Source of the DNA: Deltaproteobacteria bacterium
Lineage (GTDB): Bacteria > Desulfobacterota > Dissulfuribacteria > Dissulfuribacterales > QOAL01
Assembly (NCBI GenBank): GCA_026988585.1
Contig: JALSKY010000277.1
Span: forward strand, 1 to 6,996
DNA: 6,996 bases
Direction: 5' to 3'
Shown: piece by piece, positions 5,394-6,996 of the stretch
How positions within the stretch are numbered: the stretch's first letter is position 1
Layout of the letters: the number at the start of each line of letters is the position of its first letter
Translations under genes and position numbers: made by a program
The notes under the pieces: generated by a model
The model's input: the letters and a program-made list of their open reading frames with translations, nothing else
What the model was told of the DNA's origin: nothing
The model's database searches: none

Positions 5394-6996
5394 ATGGAAA
5401 GAGACAACACAAAAAAAAATCCTGACAAAAAACCGATAAAACGGAACTTGTTCAACGGAATTCGTCAAAAACAGGCTCTATTCACCATCATTCCGTTTAC
5501 ATTGCTCCTCATAGCTCTATCCCTCATTGAACTGTACCAGATAGAAAAGATTACCACAGAAAACAGCTACAGTTTTCTAAACTCAATAGTAGAAGATAAA
5601 GCAGGAGAGATAGAGATGACGGTGGAGAGGATCAAGAAGCAGCATAAACGGTTCTCCGACACATTCTCTTCTCTTTTAACAGCAGGTCACCTTCCTGACC
5701 AGGTTAAGAAGGAGCTCTCAGCCATAACGGATGCAGCCCCATTTACCTCGGTATTCATCCTATATCCGGCAGGCACCGTAGAGATGTTGTCTGGAGAGAA
5801 TGGACCAGCGCCGTGGCTCTCTCAGCTTCAGGAGGATCTGAAAAAGAAATCGCCTCTATATTTCGATGACACCGGCCTGTTTGGACCATACAGATCAAAA
5901 TCAGGCACTCCTGTCCTGGTTGTTGTCGCAACCATAAAATTTGGATCCAACAGCTCCCTGCTCTGTGCCACAGTAGATATGACCGATCCTGGCAATCTAT
6001 TTGGCAACCTTACGAAATCCAGGATAGGGAAAACCGGCTATCTCTACCTGATAAATCGCCAGAGGCAGATGATTCTCCATCCGGACAGGACCAGGTTGCT
6101 GAAACATGACGTACCGCCTGGAGCCAACAGGATGCTGGATCAGGCCATAAAAGGTTTTGAGGGGGCAGGAGAAACAGTGAATTCAAAGGGACTCCACACC
6201 TTTGTGGCCTTCAAACAGATACCTGGAACAGACTGGATACTCGGGGGCAACTATCCCAAGGCCGAGGCCCTGGCAGCCGTAAATACACTGAAACAGTATG
6301 CAGCTGCCATGACGGTGGCGGCAGTCCTTCTCGTAGCCCTTATAACCATTCGACTCAGCAACATCTTTATTCTACCCCTCACAGATATGATAAGGCGTCT
6401 GAACCAGATGGCAGCCATGCCCACAGCCAAGTGGTACCGGTTGGACGCCAACCACTCTGACGAGATAGGTATCCTGGCATCAAGTATCAACAGGTTTATT
6501 GATGAGGTGGAGCAGAGAGAACAGCTCCTGAAAGAGAGTCATGAAAAATTTGAAAATCTTATAACACTCTTTCCTGAAGCCATATTCGAAGCTGATCTGA
6601 ATGGGAAACTGCTCTTTGTCAACAGGGCAGGAATGAAGATGTTCAGAGGCACTAAAGATGACATAAAGGAACTGAACATATTTGACCTGGTCCATCCTGA
6701 TGACAAAGAACTGGTTCAGGAAGGCGTATCAAAAACAATTGCCGGCAAAAGAGATGATTATCTGGAATACAGACTTCGCAGGCTAGACGGGACCTACTTT
6801 GACGCTATCGGGATCTCGGCACCCATTAAAAAAGATGGCAAATTGATAGGGATATGGGGTTTTGTCATGGATATATCCCAGAAAAAAGAGATAGAAAGAG
6901 AGCTCCTACGGGCCAACAAGGAGCTCATCGAGCTTACCATGAAACTCAAGCTGTTCCAGAAGGCAGTGGAAAACAGCCCGGCCACCATTGTGATTA
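5394..6996 (+). CDS. dCache-HAMP-PAS membrane sensor protein (3' end outside window)
   Basis: The frame is open from ATG 5394 to the right edge (534 residues), so the output domain is unseen. The start is fixed by an in-frame TAG at 5370 and by AGGGA at 5383-5387, six bases upstream. A short basic N-terminus is followed by a first membrane segment (about 28-48). A periplasmic sensing region (about 49-300) follows, with the double-Cache signature IGKTGYLYLINRQRQMILHP (211-230). The second membrane segment is at about 302-325. A HAMP linker (about 326-376) contains PLTDMIRRLNQM and DEIGILASSINRF. A PAS domain (about 383-496) reads from ENLITLFPEAIFEADLNGK to WGFVMDISQKK. A short coiled coil leads into the start of a second PAS (LFQKAVENSPATIVI, 520-534). 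Such receptors usually end in a histidine kinase, or sometimes a GGDEF domain; I cannot tell which. The ligand is unknown. It is transcribed divergently from the HD/selenoprotein unit. Confidence 0.9.
   Translation, partial: MERDNTKKNPDKKPIKRNLFNGIRQKQALFTIIPFTLLLIALSLIELYQIEKITTENSYSFLNSIVEDKAGEIEMTVERIKKQHKRFSDTFSSLLTAGHLPDQVKKELSAITDAAPFTSVFILYPAGTVEMLSGENGPAPWLSQLQEDLKKKSPLYFDDTGLFGPYRSKSGTPVLVVVATIKFGSNSSLLCATVDMTDPGNLFGNLTKSRIGKTGYLYLINRQRQMILHPDRTRLLKHDVPPGANRMLDQAIKGFEGAGETVNSKGLHTFVAFKQIPGTDWILGGNYPKAEALAAVNTLKQYAAAMTVAAVLLVALITIRLSNIFILPLTDMIRRLNQMAAMPTAKWYRLDANHSDEIGILASSINRFIDEVEQREQLLKESHEKFENLITLFPEAIFEADLNGKLLFVNRAGMKMFRGTKDDIKELNIFDLVHPDDKELVQEGVSKTIAGKRDDYLEYRLRRLDGTYFDAIGISAPIKKDGKLIGIWGFVMDISQKKEIERELLRANKELIELTMKLKLFQKAVENSPATIVI

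Noticed and set aside
5272..5412. A 47-residue N-terminal extension of the HD-domain protein to a Met at 5412.
   Set aside because: The extra residues do not resemble the family, they would overlap the divergent sensor gene, and AGGAGA at 5281-5286 sets the start at 5271.

Overview
The window reads as a bacterial chromosome segment of roughly even base composition, with frequent AGG/AGA and ATA codons in every gene. A selenoprotein gene, an EF-G gene outside any str operon and a Cache-HAMP-PAS receptor together suggest an anaerobic or microaerophilic deltaproteobacterial (Desulfobacterota-like) genome. That placement is an inference; no rRNA or other definitive marker is present.

Layout. Positions 1-1388 (+) hold the 3' part of a Lon protease gene, with most of the AAA+ module and the whole Ser/Lys protease domain. 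A 248-base gap follows, with a GC-rich hairpin just after lon and a small cluster of dyad repeats further on. An intact elongation factor G gene occupies 1637-3676 (+). Its domain IV tip lacks the histidine of translocating EF-Gs, which hints at a second, specialised EF-G. A hairpin at 3691-3714 lies between this gene and a convergent one and probably terminates both.

On the minus strand is a two-gene unit transcribed from about 5300 down to 3732. The first gene (5271-4681) encodes an HD-domain phosphohydrolase. Its stop codon overlaps the start of a second gene (4691-3732), which encodes an exported UshA-like metallophosphoesterase-fold protein. The second gene is interrupted by an in-frame TGA at codon 59. 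A hairpin starts 10 bases after that TGA: 8 base pairs, one bulged U, and a GGUCUU loop. It matches the E. coli fdhF SECIS in both loop sequence and distance from the UGA. The TGA sits where I recall relatives having a Cys just before a conserved LGGLARR block. I therefore read the TGA as selenocysteine. A conventional gene call would start at the Met at 4463 and lose the signal peptide, the first fold motif and the Sec residue. The usual metal ligands of the fold also appear to be replaced, so this looks like a redox or binding protein on a retired phosphatase scaffold.

Divergent from that unit, a dCache-HAMP-PAS-(PAS) membrane sensor starts at 5394 (+) and runs off the end, so its output domain is not visible.

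The main discovery in the window is the hidden selenoprotein and its SECIS. The rest is housekeeping proteostasis and translation plus one signalling gene.
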